Shown here: positions 22,586 through 33,366 of the stretch, piece by piece
Numbering within the stretch: the stretch's first letter is position 1
Layout: every line of letters begins with the position of its first letter
DNA from: Stenocarpella maydis
Taxonomy: Eukaryota > Ascomycota > Sordariomycetes > Diaporthales > Diaporthaceae
Direction of reading: 5' to 3'
NCBI GenBank assembly: GCA_002270565.1
Contig: NQMI01000008.1
Location: 314,807 to 378,806, forward strand
DNA: 64,000 nucleotides
The notes under the pieces: model-generated
Told to the model about the DNA's origin: nothing
The model's database searches: none
Seen by the model: the letters and a program-made list of their open reading frames with translations, nothing else
Translations under genes and position numbers: made by a program

Positions 22586-23180
22586 TTAGGCTGGTCCTGA
22601 ACTCTCGTACGACTCCGACATTACTCGGCCGCCCTTTTCATATCCGCACTTGGCATAGAATGTCTCATTTGCCTCGCTACAGCCCAGCTTCGACTTGTAG
22701 CAGCCCACTGACTGTGCGACTGATGACAAAGCCCTGAGGAGCTTTAAGCCCAGCCCTCTGGACTGGTACTCCTTGTGGATAGATACCTCTTCCACGTGGG
22801 CGACTGTGCCGAGGTCATGGATACTGGGAGGGGTTGAGCATGGTATTAGCGCGGCGGTCTCTGTAGGGTGCTCTGACAAACCGTGTTCCGACATACAACT
22901 TTCTTTCCACGACCAGGGTTCCTGTCCCCACAATCCGGCCCTCGTGCTCAACCACGAGGAAATAATGTATGCCTTTCCCCTGGGTCACCATCCAGTCGAA
23001 GCGCTCCAAAAAGCGCTCCTCACTGACGTTGCCAACATACGCCAACACGCTTAGGCAGTCGAAAAAGCCTTTCCCATAGTCGTCTCTGTGTAGTGGGCGG
23101 ATGATATATCCTTCGGGGAAAGCAGCCTTCGCTTCGGGCGATATCAGGCCAGGGTCAAACAAGGCCTCTGTGGCGGTCAT
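22586..23180 (-). CDS. GNA1-like glucosamine-6-phosphate N-acetyltransferase
   Basis: Exons 22897-23180 and 22586-22823 give 173 aa; the 73-nt intron with a GTATGT donor rebuilds VVERKFIHDLG, a typical GNA1 junction. The GNAT fold is complete: acetyl-CoA site YQSRGLG (about 114-120), then GCYKSKLGCSEANETFYAKC, matching the GNA1 signature around the substrate and dimer region. GNA1 acetylates glucosamine-6-phosphate with acetyl-CoA on the way to UDP-GlcNAc and chitin. Several usually fixed positions differ (for example HVEEVSIHKE where HIEDIAV is usual) and the gene sits beside a transporter and an oxidoreductase, so I infer a specialised paralogue and not the housekeeping copy. It is divergent from the transporter across 889 bp. 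Confidence 0.82.
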
Positions 23181-24069
23181 TCTGGTGGATCGACGGTCAA
23201 AGGTACTGTCTGGTGCTGCTGAAACTGAGAGGCTTCAGACTTGGTTATTCTCCAAAGCTCACTGTACTTTTAGCTTCTTTGAATAGTCGAGGATACATAT
23301 GTATGTAGGGGCCCTTTGGAGGAACCTTGCAGGGCGATTTTCGGTTTTGCTTGGGGACATGACATGAATCTCCAAGCCGGCAAACAAACCGGGGCTATAT
23401 GCGATAGCCCAAGCAGCATGTTATTGCCCTGGTAAAGGGTGGGGCGGACGGGGACAAGCTTCAATGCGACTTGGCGGTCTACACTACACCAACTCTCCCA
23501 GACCCCCCGGGCCTGTTGTTTCCACGCCTCGGCTGGGGCTCTCCGGAGCGAGCAAGGCCATTACACGACAGCCAAGGCCGGCAAATCATATCTGTGGCCG
23601 GGTTCACTTGCTGCGCTACCCTCGAGAAACACGAACAGACAAGATAACTTTCCCGTAGTTACGTTACAAATAAACAGTATCGTTCAGCGTGGCGCGACGG
23701 GGTCTCTCGATGTTCCTGGCAAGGTTGCATTTCCAAGGAGAGCCCCGAAATATGGGCTTGCGCTAGCCTGGAATCTCCGCGTCCGTCACTTCGCCTAGCT
23801 GGTCCTGCACTGTTCCTGCAGGGCAAAAGCAGATAAGAGCTCCGTCCTTGCCGGGCCGATACGGATGCTCACCTGATACGGATAGCCAGCTAGATACGAC
23901 CCTATCCTGAGCTGTGGGGATGAATACTACCGAGATACACGTAGCGTGTCGTATACATAAGCAAAGAGGCCAGGCCTGGCGTGCCCGCAAGGTGTATGCC
24001 AACCACCAACCTCGATCCGAGGGTCTTTCAGCAAGCAGCTGCCCCGTACTCACCAGACAGCCGACCACC
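23181..24069. promoter_or_regulatory. divergent intergenic region, acetyltransferase/transporter
   Basis: These 889 bp separate two divergent genes and probably hold both promoters. I did not identify a specific operator. Confidence 0.4.
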
Positions 24070-25883
24070 ATGACGGAAAAGCAAGACGGCGAGGCTCTCC
24101 ATAATGTCTCTTCAAAACGAGACGCCATCGTCCTGGACAATGCCACGCGGGAGATCACGGTGATCGAGCACGAGACCGGCTTCTGGGAGGCTGTGCGGCA
24201 GTACCCAGCCGCGACGTTCTGGTCGGCATTTTTCTGCCTCGCGGTCATCATGGCCGGCTTCGACGCGCAGATAATAACCTCCTTCTACGCGCTCCCCGCG
24301 TTCCAGCGCAAGTACGGCGAGATCGTCGGCACCCTCCCCGACGGCTCACCGTCGTACGAGATCCCGGCCCAGTGGCAGACGGGCCTGGGCATGGGCAATC
24401 CCATCGGGCAGGTCCTTGGGGCCATTGCCAGCGGGTGGTTCATGGAGCGCTGGGGCCGGAGGCTGCCCCTCGCCGTGTGCTGCGTCTACTCCATCATCTT
24501 TGTGTTTGTGCAGTTCTTCTCCACCTCCATTGGCATGTTGTGTGCCGGTGAGGTCCTCGGCGGCCTGGCGTACGGGTTCTACGTGGTCATCTCCCCGACC
24601 TATGCCTCGGAGATCTGCCCGCTGGCCCTGCGTGGCGTGCTTACAGCGTCTGTCAACCTGGCATTCGTCATTGGCCAGTTCATCGGCCAGGGCTGCGCAG
24701 CCGGGGTCGAAACTCGCTTGGATCAATGGGCCTACAAGATCCCCTTTGTGAGTAGCTGGAGTCCCCATGTTTCTCTGACGGAAGAATCTTACCAACAACT
24801 TCTCAGGCGGTCCAATGGGTCTGGCCTGTCGTCATCCTAGCAGCGCTGCCATTTGCCCCCGAGTCTCCTTACTGGCTCATTCGCCAGGGCCGCAGGGAGG
24901 ACGCGCGCAAGTCTCTACTGCGTCTCACGTCTGCCACGAACCGCCCGGACATCGAGAAGATGTTGGTTGGAATCGAACAGACAGATCTTCTTGAGCAGGA
25001 GCTGGAATCAACGACGACGTACCTTGACTGCTTCAAGGGAAGCAACCTTGCGAGGACGGAAATCTCCGTCATGGTATACCTGATCCAGGTTATCGGTGGT
25101 AATCCGCTCATTGGTTATGCAAATTACTTCTTCGAACAGGCGGGGCTCTCAAGCACAAACGCCTTCAACAGTAAGTTCTGGCTCACTCCACATGTACATC
25201 GGGAAGGAAGCTAACATGCGGATGAATAGTGGGCGTTGGCAACACTGCCATGGGCTTCGTAGGAACAATCATTTCTTGGCCCTTGATGGCTTACGTACGT
25301 ACTTTGTCCTTGGTTGAAGAGTCTAGAAACATGTGAACCCGTCAAATGCTAACAGGAACGAAACAAAAAGTTTAAATTGGGCCGCCGCACCATCTACAAT
25401 AGTGGTCTCGTCGTGATGACAGTCATCCTCTTCATAATCGGGTTCCTCAGCATCCCTGTCAATAACAATGCAGCCGTATGGGCTATGGCGTCTATGATGG
25501 ATGTGTGGACATTTATCTACCAGATGACTGTTGGGCCAATCTGCTTCGTCATCATCTCGGAGATCTCGGCAACCAGGCTGAGAACCAAGACCATTGCGGT
25601 TGCCACGGCTGTACAAGCAGGCGCGTCCATCGTCTTCACAGTGGCAGTTCCTTACATGCTCAACAGCAACGAGGGCAACTGGGGTGGGAAGGCTGGGTTT
25701 CTGTTCGGCGGCATCAGCTTTCTATGTTTCCTGTGGTGCTTTTTCAGACTACCTGAGAGCCGCGGCAGGACGTACGAGGAGCTCGATATCTTGTTCCAGA
25801 GGCGCATTCCCGCTCGCCAGTTCAAGACGCATGACCTTGTCAGGGAGTCGGCAGAAGCGAAGCAGCAGGGCGATACAGCGTAG
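24070..25883 (+). CDS. MFS sugar (alpha-glucoside/maltose-type) transporter
   Basis: Four exons (24070-24747, 24807-25170, 25230-25294, 25356-25883) give 544 aa with twelve expected membrane helices. Introns are 59, 59 and 61 nt with GTGAGT, GTAAGT and GTACGT donors. Sugar-porter signatures are MAGFDAQIITSFYALPAFQR in the first helix region, GWFMERWGRRLPL, the PESPYWLI motif before the central loop, FKLGRRTIYN in the second half, and PESRGRTYEELDILF at the C-terminus. The pattern is that of the fungal maltose/alpha-glucoside permease branch: proton-coupled uptake at the plasma membrane. The ATG at 24070 is preceded by ACC; an upstream in-frame start at 23914 is possible but adds an atypical leader. 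It is divergent from the GNA1-like gene. Confidence 0.9.
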
Positions 25884-26250
25884 GACAACTCAAATGCGGT
25901 TATGCGGTTGGATTGCTAGAAGCGGGTCTCGGGGGGGGGGGGGATATTGAACAGTTCCGTCACCCGTGCAGCCTCAGTAACTAATTATCAAACTGAAATA
26001 GCATATATATATATACCCTTATTAATTTGCTGCCTCTGCGTTTTCACTGAAGATTTACAAACGCTATTCCACTCAGCGTCTTCTCATCCAGTCGATAGTC
26101 TTCACCTAGTCAACGTCCGCCCACCCAGCTTATAACGTAGGCCAAACCAGTATAATAATAAGCGTGCAGCTTACTATAATTTCTTGTACCTCAGGGGCTC
26201 TCTAAATTATCTCCCCTCAGAGCCCCTCCACAGACCTAAAGGAAGGGCCC
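25884..26250. other. intergenic, G run and AT-rich tract
   Basis: A run of about 13 G lies near 25931-25943 and a short TA repeat near 26006-26014. No gene is seen. Confidence 0.5.
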
Positions 26251-26655
26251 TTATACAACCAGAGGAAGGGCCTTACGCATACCTAGGGGAAGCCTGTACT
26301 GTATTGCACAGCCGCGTGATCTCCTGATTAGCACCGGTCCTAGGCGCTTAGGTCTCAGCTTCTTGTGAAAAACAGATGAAGCTGACCTCGGCGGCGTTGA
26401 GGGTGTTCTGGCGCGCTCGCAGCTGGACGGGTACGATGGAAATGAAGGCCGCAAGTTTGCGTGACTGCGTCGCACGGATGCCAACTGACCACTGGCGTTT
26501 CCAGCCCGGGCACATGAGATAACATTTCAAGATGCCGGTCCCGTGGTTGAATCGGAACACCTCATCGGCATCCCCGATATAATGCCCATTCATTAGCTCG
26601 CAGATCTCCTTGACGTCGGAGCCGTTGCCCACGTCTAGGGCGGCTCGTTTAAAAC
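26251..26655 (-). pseudogene. N-myristoyltransferase (NMT) fragment with frameshifts
   Basis: Read on the minus strand, the sequence carries NMT hallmarks in order: CELMNGHYIGDADEVFRFN, CPGWKRQWSVGIRATQSRKL, AAFISIVPVQLRARQNTLN, then HKKLRPKRLGPVLI in a second frame and EITRLCN in a third. The first shift is an extra T in a T run near 26369, between ..FIC and HKKL. The second is one lost base just after VLI. The fragment covers only the central N-terminal half of the family; both ends are missing and no start or stop of the original gene is visible. NMT attaches myristate to N-terminal glycine; this copy cannot. It is a duplicate, since NMT is normally an essential gene kept elsewhere. It lies 229 bp from another dead gene. 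Confidence 0.8.
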
Positions 26656-26883
26656 CCGCGATAGTTAGGTTTTGCTGGCTTAGCCGAGACGTCTTGAAAG
26701 ACGAAGCTGCTGTAGAGGCCTATCTTTGACTTGAGTTGTGCCCTCTTCGAGGCGTATGACAGGCTGAGTAGACCGGAACTTCTATGCGGCCATGCCTTTC
26801 GCCATGTTGCCAATGGCGGCAGGGTTGGTTGTGAAGCCACTATGTAAATGGCCACGGGATGCCGCTCAAGTCCCATGTATTGT

Positions 26884-27630
26884 CTATGCAAGCACTGGCG
26901 CTGAATAAACCTCCACTGAATGGGGCTGGCAGACTGCACGGAAGTAAATGGCAATCACAATCAGACCGATCCATATAAATAGTTCTGAGCCGTAAATGAC
27001 CAACCCCAAGACACTCAACCCGGGCTGGAAGATAACGGATATGATAGAGGCGACATCACCACTGGCATCCAGCAATGCGAATTTGAGCGACAGCCCAACA
27101 TCAGAGTGTGTTTTCCACATGTCGAAATAATGTCTCAGAACGCCCACGGCCAAAAGAACCGCCGCAACAACAGCCATCAATGTTGCCGCCCACTTTTGGC
27201 CTCTCTCGTTCGCCGCCCTGAGTGCAATCACGAGCCCTGCTTCGAGACCTCCCAACAGCGTGCCGATTGCAGCAGCAAAGAGCACAACCCATTTCATCGA
27301 CCTCTTCTTCCCGTAAAATTGGCATTGGGCCCAGGTGAAGAGACTGAGGAAGATGAGGATATTCGGCTGGACCTGGAGTGCTATATTGTTGTCGTCGGCG
27401 ATGTTGTACACGCCCAGGGGCACCCTTGCAATAGCCCATGAGAGAAAGAAGGTCGGCGATAACGATTCACTGTCATGTCTGCGCCAGTTCGTCCGGATCT
27501 GCGGTAGGAGCTTGTCGGTGCGTTAGAATCTGGCGCCCTGCAGCGGAGGGTTATGTATACCAATTACCTGCAGTGACTAAAGGATAGCTCCCAGGGTGCC
27601 GAACACATTTGCGGCGACTGGATTGTCCAT
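26884..27630 (-). pseudogene. PQ-loop membrane protein gene with nonsense codon 18
   Basis: Exons 27568-27630 and 26884-27510 are in phase (intron 57 nt, GTAATT donor, CTAAC branch, AAG acceptor). The reading is MDNPVAANVFGTLGAIL, TAG, SLQ then LLPQIRTNWRR: the first PQ loop is recognisable, and the family has Trp where TAG stands. TGG to TAG is G-to-A on this strand, equal to C-to-T at CpA on the other, as RIP makes. The second PQ motif reads QVQPNIL (Asn for Gln). About six hydrophobic helices follow, and the rest of the frame is open (229 codons in all). PQ-loop proteins act in lysosomal/vacuolar amino-acid export or related transport. A sequencing error at one base would make the gene intact. 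Confidence 0.7.
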
Positions 27631-28499
27631 ATGTTGTTGAGGACGAGTTGGTGTAGAAACTCTTTTCTCATAGCAACCACCTCGGCACGACATTTCATTA
27701 GGAATTTTCGGGTCTGATATTAAACTAAGTAACCAATCGGATTCTCTACCCGATGGAAAATCCGATTATCTTGTCGTGAGCTCCACACACTAAGTGCTCA
27801 CTCCCCTCAGTGATGTCCACTAAGCCAATTTCTAGCACTGGGGCATTTTTATAAATGAAGCCAGATTTTTTTACTCGCCGTATTGCTGGCAGCCGCTGTT
27901 AGCCTTGGGCTTCTCGTCTGGAAGGTTCATGGGGAAGGCGGAGCGCGATGTACTGGGCCTCACAGGCTTGTGGCAGTACTGCAAGGGTATATATATTAGG
28001 CCAGGTCTCTTCTCAAGCTTGTGCAATTGGCCCTTCCCGACATTTCCATTGAGTTTCTATACGCAAATTTCTCGTCATGGAGGCTTTGCTTCATACCTAG
28101 GTACCAAGGCGACCTTGAGCATCACCTCTTCCTTTCCAATTGCAGTCATCGGAAACTGGAGACCACAGGGTCCTTCCTTATGTTCATGATCCTATAAAAA
28201 GGTCCCCCGAACCTAATGTATCATTTCGTTTGTCCGATCTTCTAGATTCGTTATTAATCAGACCAACATACTCGGGGGGGGGAGGGGGGATGAATAGCTG
28301 CATGCGTTCCCATCATACACTGCATGTAAACGCTCAAAGGCCCAGCGTTAGATGACGACCACGGTGATAATAACAGTGGATTCTTGTCCGGTTATCCAAA
28401 GTAGTTCTAATTAATTTAACTTATTTGTCGTAGGTACGAGCTTGTGGAACCGCTACCGTGTCCACGTTTTCTAGTATACATCTCCGCCACCGGTAACTC
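27631..28499. other. intergenic
   Basis: I see no supported gene. A G-rich run lies near 28265-28285. Confidence 0.5.
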
Positions 28500-29995
28500 T
28501 CAGAAGCAACATCTCCTCGACTTAACCTTTTTCTTTTCCGGAATTTGGGTGTATTTTCCATGGCCAAGGCTTTGAGATTGAGCGTTGGAAGCCTGTGGGT
28601 GAGGCCTTTGGGGTGGAGTTGGTCTCTTCGTGATAACTTGCCCCGCGGCTTCGTGTCGCAGAGGTGGTGGATGATTTGCGAAGGTTGAGGATTTGCCCAT
28701 ACCAACTCTCTGAGCACTGCAATGTTCCAGGTCAGTACTTGAGCTTCGACCAAGATGTGATGTATGAGATGATTGGGAACTACCTACGTTGGCTTTGGGA
28801 ACGTTGGCAGCGGGCTTGGTTTCGGTGGGTTTAGTTGTTGCGCAGGCGGACGTTGGTTGAACTCGTTTTTCTCCCACGTCTTTGACTTTGGCATCCCGTA
28901 GCTCACGGCAACAACGCGGGGAGTTTGGGGTCTCTCCGGGTCAGGACTGTACAACAGGGTGATATACAATTCCCATTCTGCACAGGATGTCGTGCCGTGG
29001 ACATCCCTCAGTTCGGCCTTCTGACCTAGCTCTGCATTCTTGGCATTGTCCATTCGCTCGATCTGGAAACGTAGATGGTCCAGGAGGCAGGCTGTCATAT
29101 AGATGCCGGTGGTCCTAAACGCAGCATTGTGTCCCAGGATCGCCTCTGGGGCATTCAACGTCGCCTTTGGGGTTCCCTTCCAGTCCTCATTTGCTCTGAA
29201 TGCCGCATGCCGCTCAGACTTCACATCTTCTGAATAGGTCTCAAGGGCTTGGACACGCCTTCTGCAATCTTCTGTTAGACTGTCTCTCATTGCATTCATA
29301 TGGCTGATCCTCAATGCCCTTGCATATGTATCCAGTGCTTGCAAAGCGCCGTAACGCGGTGACGTTGATGTCACCAAGTAGCGAGAGTTCCTCTCATGCA
29401 ACATAATGCACACAGCCACCCCGATGTAGTCTCCTTTTTCCGTAGATTCGGTATCATCTGTGATCAACTGCGACCATTCCAACCCACTTTCCATTTGGAC
29501 CAGAAGCCTGTGGAGTGGTTGTATGGTTCCCCATGCATTGTTACCAGCATCGCGCGGCACACGTACTTTCAGATCGCTGAAACATTGCGCCACGGCCTGT
29601 AGCAACACGGTCAATGGACATAGACACGTGTAGGAATTGCTTCGGATTCTTTCGGGGATTTGTTCTCCAGGCGCTGCTGTCTGCCTGCCGGTGGTTGTCT
29701 CTGACTGGTATTGACGATACAGTCTCGCACGAAGTAGACGAAAAATTGTCCTGAGATCTTGTATGAGGTTGGTGATGCCCCCTAGGTTGAAAGTAGTGAT
29801 TTGCCTGAAGTTTGAGAAGATCTTCGATATCTTGATAGCGGCTCCCAGGATGACGTCGAAATTCCGTTCGGCTACATCCATGTGCTGCTGGACAATATCG
29901 ACCTGCTGTAAGACAGTCTTTTGACCCTTCTTCTTCGTGATTTTGAAGTTGACAAGTTGTTCATGGTCGAACGGCCTGTGCTGTTTTGGAGGCAT
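28500..29995 (-). CDS. hypothetical helical protein with basic, cysteine-ended tail
   Basis: Exons 28788-29995 and 28500-28716 give 474 aa; the 71-nt intron has a GTAGGT donor and TACTGAC branch and keeps the frame. Residues about 1-100 are helical and heptad-like (HMDVAERNFDVILGAAIKIS). A middle region of about 120-370 has mixed helices, and the C-terminal 100 residues are Pro/Gln/Ser-rich. It ends KKKVKSRRCCF: a polybasic stretch then two Cys one residue from the end, which could suit palmitoylation or membrane attachment but is not a CaaX box. No signal peptide or membrane helix is seen. I do not recognise the family. The start ATG is unambiguous and followed by charged residues. Confidence 0.65.
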
Positions 29996-30807
29996 TTCAA
30001 ACGATGGCCGCCGCTAGGAAAGCTTAAAAGACAGGAGATGAGAATAGTATGTGGTACAATAATACTTGGCTGGTCAAATCCGAGCCGATGATCTAACTGG
30101 CCAAAATGACTTGGAAATTGATTTGGACTTTTTTCGTCTGCTCCGAAAGCAGAGATTGTCATCTAGGACGAGGCTTAGGTTGGCTATCAGAGGAGAAATG
30201 TCGAAGAAGTATGGAGTATGTGATGAAGTTAAGCTGTGTGGGAATACACCTTTACATTTGCTGGCTGTCTTGTCGACATCAACCAGGTCGACATCAACCA
30301 GGTAGACACCAACCAACCATCGGGCGAATCGCCCGCCATTCAGCCACTGAGGTTGTTTCATGTCGTGATGATGGTTCATCCTGACGACAAGCAAACGTCT
30401 GCTGGTTCTTCCCGGCGACAAGCAACCGTCCATTGAGGGGCAATATACCGATACCACGACATGGATTTCGCCAGGGGTACAAGGCGATGCTGGACGTAAT
30501 TGGTTGGAGAGAACCAACCCGGACCAACCTGGGCTGATTTTGGCTGCGCCGCTTCAGGCCAGCGGCTATTAATAATACGCGCTTGATGTAACACTGCACG
30601 CCACGCGCTGCCAAGCAGCAGGGCAACCTCCAGGCTGACTCTAGGTAGGCAGCGAGGCTGTGATCGCCAGGCCTCCGGAGACCACTCGCACCTCCCCGAC
30701 ATAAGACAGGAACGTGGCTGCTGCGAACTCTTCAGTATCTTAAGTAAATTTACAAACACTTCCGGACGCTATTTTACTCGAAACGCTCAAGTCCTCGCTG
30801 TCACAAT
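29996..30807. other. intergenic with short tandem repeat
   Basis: This is the shared upstream region of two divergent hypothetical genes. It contains the 15-bp repeat described separately; no other gene is supported. Confidence 0.5.
30272..30316. repeat. 15-bp tandem repeat, three units
   Basis: GTCGACATCAACCAG occurs twice exactly and a third time with changes (GTAGACACCAACCAA). It includes SalI-like GTCGAC sites. It lies between divergent genes and may be a protein-binding array or a random minisatellite. Confidence 0.75.
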
Positions 30808-32079
30808 ATGGAGGCATTGCCAGCATCCCCGGGCTCATCGGAGACCCTGGTACACGATCGTGAGTCACCCCCGTGATGTGGACCAAAAGAACGTATCTAC
30901 TGTTCGATCTGGTCTTAGAAGTAACCAAAACATGCCACAAGAATCTTTGGTGCTGACCAGACACATGTAGCGTTCGATGGATCATCATCACAACCTGTCA
31001 GCTCCAAGAGTACCATTGTTGATAGGCCTACCCCGGCAGAAAGCCAGCCAGCTCGCGTTGTAGAAGTCTTTGTTTCGGACGATGAAGATGACGAGTCCGA
31101 ATCCGATGATGGGAAAGAGTGCTATCAAGAACCGCACCAAGACCATTGGGATGAGGTCGTGTATTGGAGTCCATGGAGGAGGTGGGCGGAACGCGGAGGT
31201 GGATGGCCACACAGATTCATGCGCTCACGCGAACTGAGCAAATCGAACGAGGAGCTTCTCAAGGACCCCGACAACCAGAGGTGGCTCCGTAAGCTCTCAT
31301 CTCTTCGACCGAAGGATCTCCCATCGCTTAAGGTCTGGGCCAAAGGCAACCCTAAGATACCACTATTCAGAGACGACGCGAGCGGGGATGAATACCAGGT
31401 CCATCTCAGTCTGGGGCTATTCAGCGGATTAACAAGCATTAATTGCCCCAACAGCATGGTCCCCAGCCCCGAGAATCCAAACCCGTGGAGATATTCGGCA
31501 GATCCTCTTTACCAAATCAGGTACCGACTGCCACCGAATGACCTTGATGGCTTATCGCACGGAAAGGCCACGATACCCGAGTTTGTCATACCGTTGGGAA
31601 AGCTGGCAGTGCGGACGTCTTTACGGGAATACTGGCAGAAGTTGTCCACTGAGACAGAGCCCCCACCCACTGAGTTCACAGATTACCTCGTGGTGGTAGA
31701 TGCCGGACGCGAAGAGCTCCCCGTGTGGATCCTAGTCTCACAAGCTATTCTGAAGGACCGTATTGAGGAGGATGGGAAACTCTTCCCACAACTACCTATT
31801 TTTAAGGGTCTGATGAAGGATGATCGCTACGGCTTTGATACTGCATGTATCTATAGATCGATCCGCGAAATCGGTGGACAGGGCTCAGCACAAGACGTGT
31901 TTGATGAGGTCTGCAAGCTGGTGCACGATACTCGGTCCAAGGTCGATCCTGGTTTCATGCACGTTGGCAAGGAAAAAATGGAAGAGCTCTCAGGGACGGA
32001 ACTCCCCAAGGACTGGAGCCTCTTCGCACCAAACGAAAAGATTGAGCCTGAACATGTCAACCAGGATGTCGATCACTAA
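30808..32079 (+). CDS. hypothetical acidic protein
   Basis: Exons 30808-30859 and 30971-32079 give 386 aa; the intron (111 nt, GTGAGT donor, CTGAC branch) joins a short first exon MEALPASPGSSETLVHD to the main frame. The main frame is open well upstream of any ATG, which is why the first exon is needed. Residues 1-50 are Ser/Pro-rich, 53-65 are acidic with casein-kinase-like SDDEDDESESDD, and from about 75 the protein is a mixed alpha/beta sequence with many Trp and Pro (DEVVYWSPWRRWAE). I do not recognise the family. There is no signal peptide, membrane helix or catalytic motif, so a cytosolic or nuclear protein is likely. Confidence 0.68.
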
Positions 32080-33366
32080 GTGGTGCTGAGCTTACTTAGC
32101 CCTTGCCGGGAGGTCAGTGTTCTGTGGCTGGAAGTCGTATGTTGACAACTGTCTTTTACGAAGGCTGAGATGCGGGCATGAGTGGATTTCTTGTGCATAG
32201 GTTAGTGATGGTTGATTTACCAAACATAATATCGTTACAAGCGTTGCATTTTTAAGTATGGAATCTCCCTTGGCAGGGCCCATGAAGTCGTGATGAAGCT
32301 GCAGCCCGCAGCCCGCAGCCCAGCTCGCCAGCCTTCTGAATACCCTGCAGGCCAGTCCCCACGCCGGCGATCTCACCGCGAAACTCGCTTGATGGGAGAT
32401 CAGGGGGTGGTCGACGGTGCGGAAGTACCCAGGTAATCGCGGTGATTCGCGGCGACGTGACTCGGCGATTATATGGGCGGGCTCCACAAGGATACGGACA
32501 GCTCTCATCTAACTGTCCGAAATTCAAGAAAGACGGAGTGAAATGCACGGCCGCACTCCGTATTCGCTCAACTCATTGAGGATGACTTTATATATCACCA
32601 GCTCCACTGCGTTACCTAGGTATGCCAGATTTGTGTAATAATAAGTATTGTGTGTCTCTCCATAAACTCTCCAATTGGATTGTGTCTCGTCTGACGTGTA
32701 TACTGACTGCCGCTGGTCATCAATGGTAAACCAAGCCCGAGGTATACCCGACACGTATCATAGTAAAGTTCACCCAAGCTCAACAGGCAGCCCATCCAAG
32801 TCTAGCCAACAAGAATCTGAACAGTTGGCTATAACGGTGAACAAAAAGATCAATGCGATAAGACTAGACATAGGGCAACAAGAAAGCCGATCATGGCCTC
32901 CATTATCAGTCGATTCCAACAACCCAACATTATTACTCCATTGGCAATATCCGGGAGATCCCTGTGCTCGGCAAGGCTGCTGTGGCGGCGGCTGCTGCTG
33001 ATGCTACACCAACATGCAGTCGCACTATATCTAAGTATCTAGTAGCGAGCAAGATGGCCGCTCGTGCAGCTTTGGGCTTTGCACTGATTTCTCCCTTGAA
33101 CCTGTAATAAAGGTGCCCAACCTGAGGTAACCCACGGCATGGGTTGTATGCGCCCGTCGACCTGCGGCACCAGCGTCTGCGTTTATTATAGTGATCTACT
33201 TAGGCAAGTTAAAAGTGCCTGCCATAACAAAAACAGAATTCCTGTAAATGTCTAAAACGATATTAATATCAATACAGACTGCGCTACCGGGCACCCTGCA
33301 TTTCTGCAGTCCACGTTGTTACACCAACCTCTTGGGTTGTGTGGATCGGATGTTGTCCGAACCAGT
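32080..33366. other. intergenic
   Basis: Convergent 3' flanks meet here. Small frames have no motif. Confidence 0.5.
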
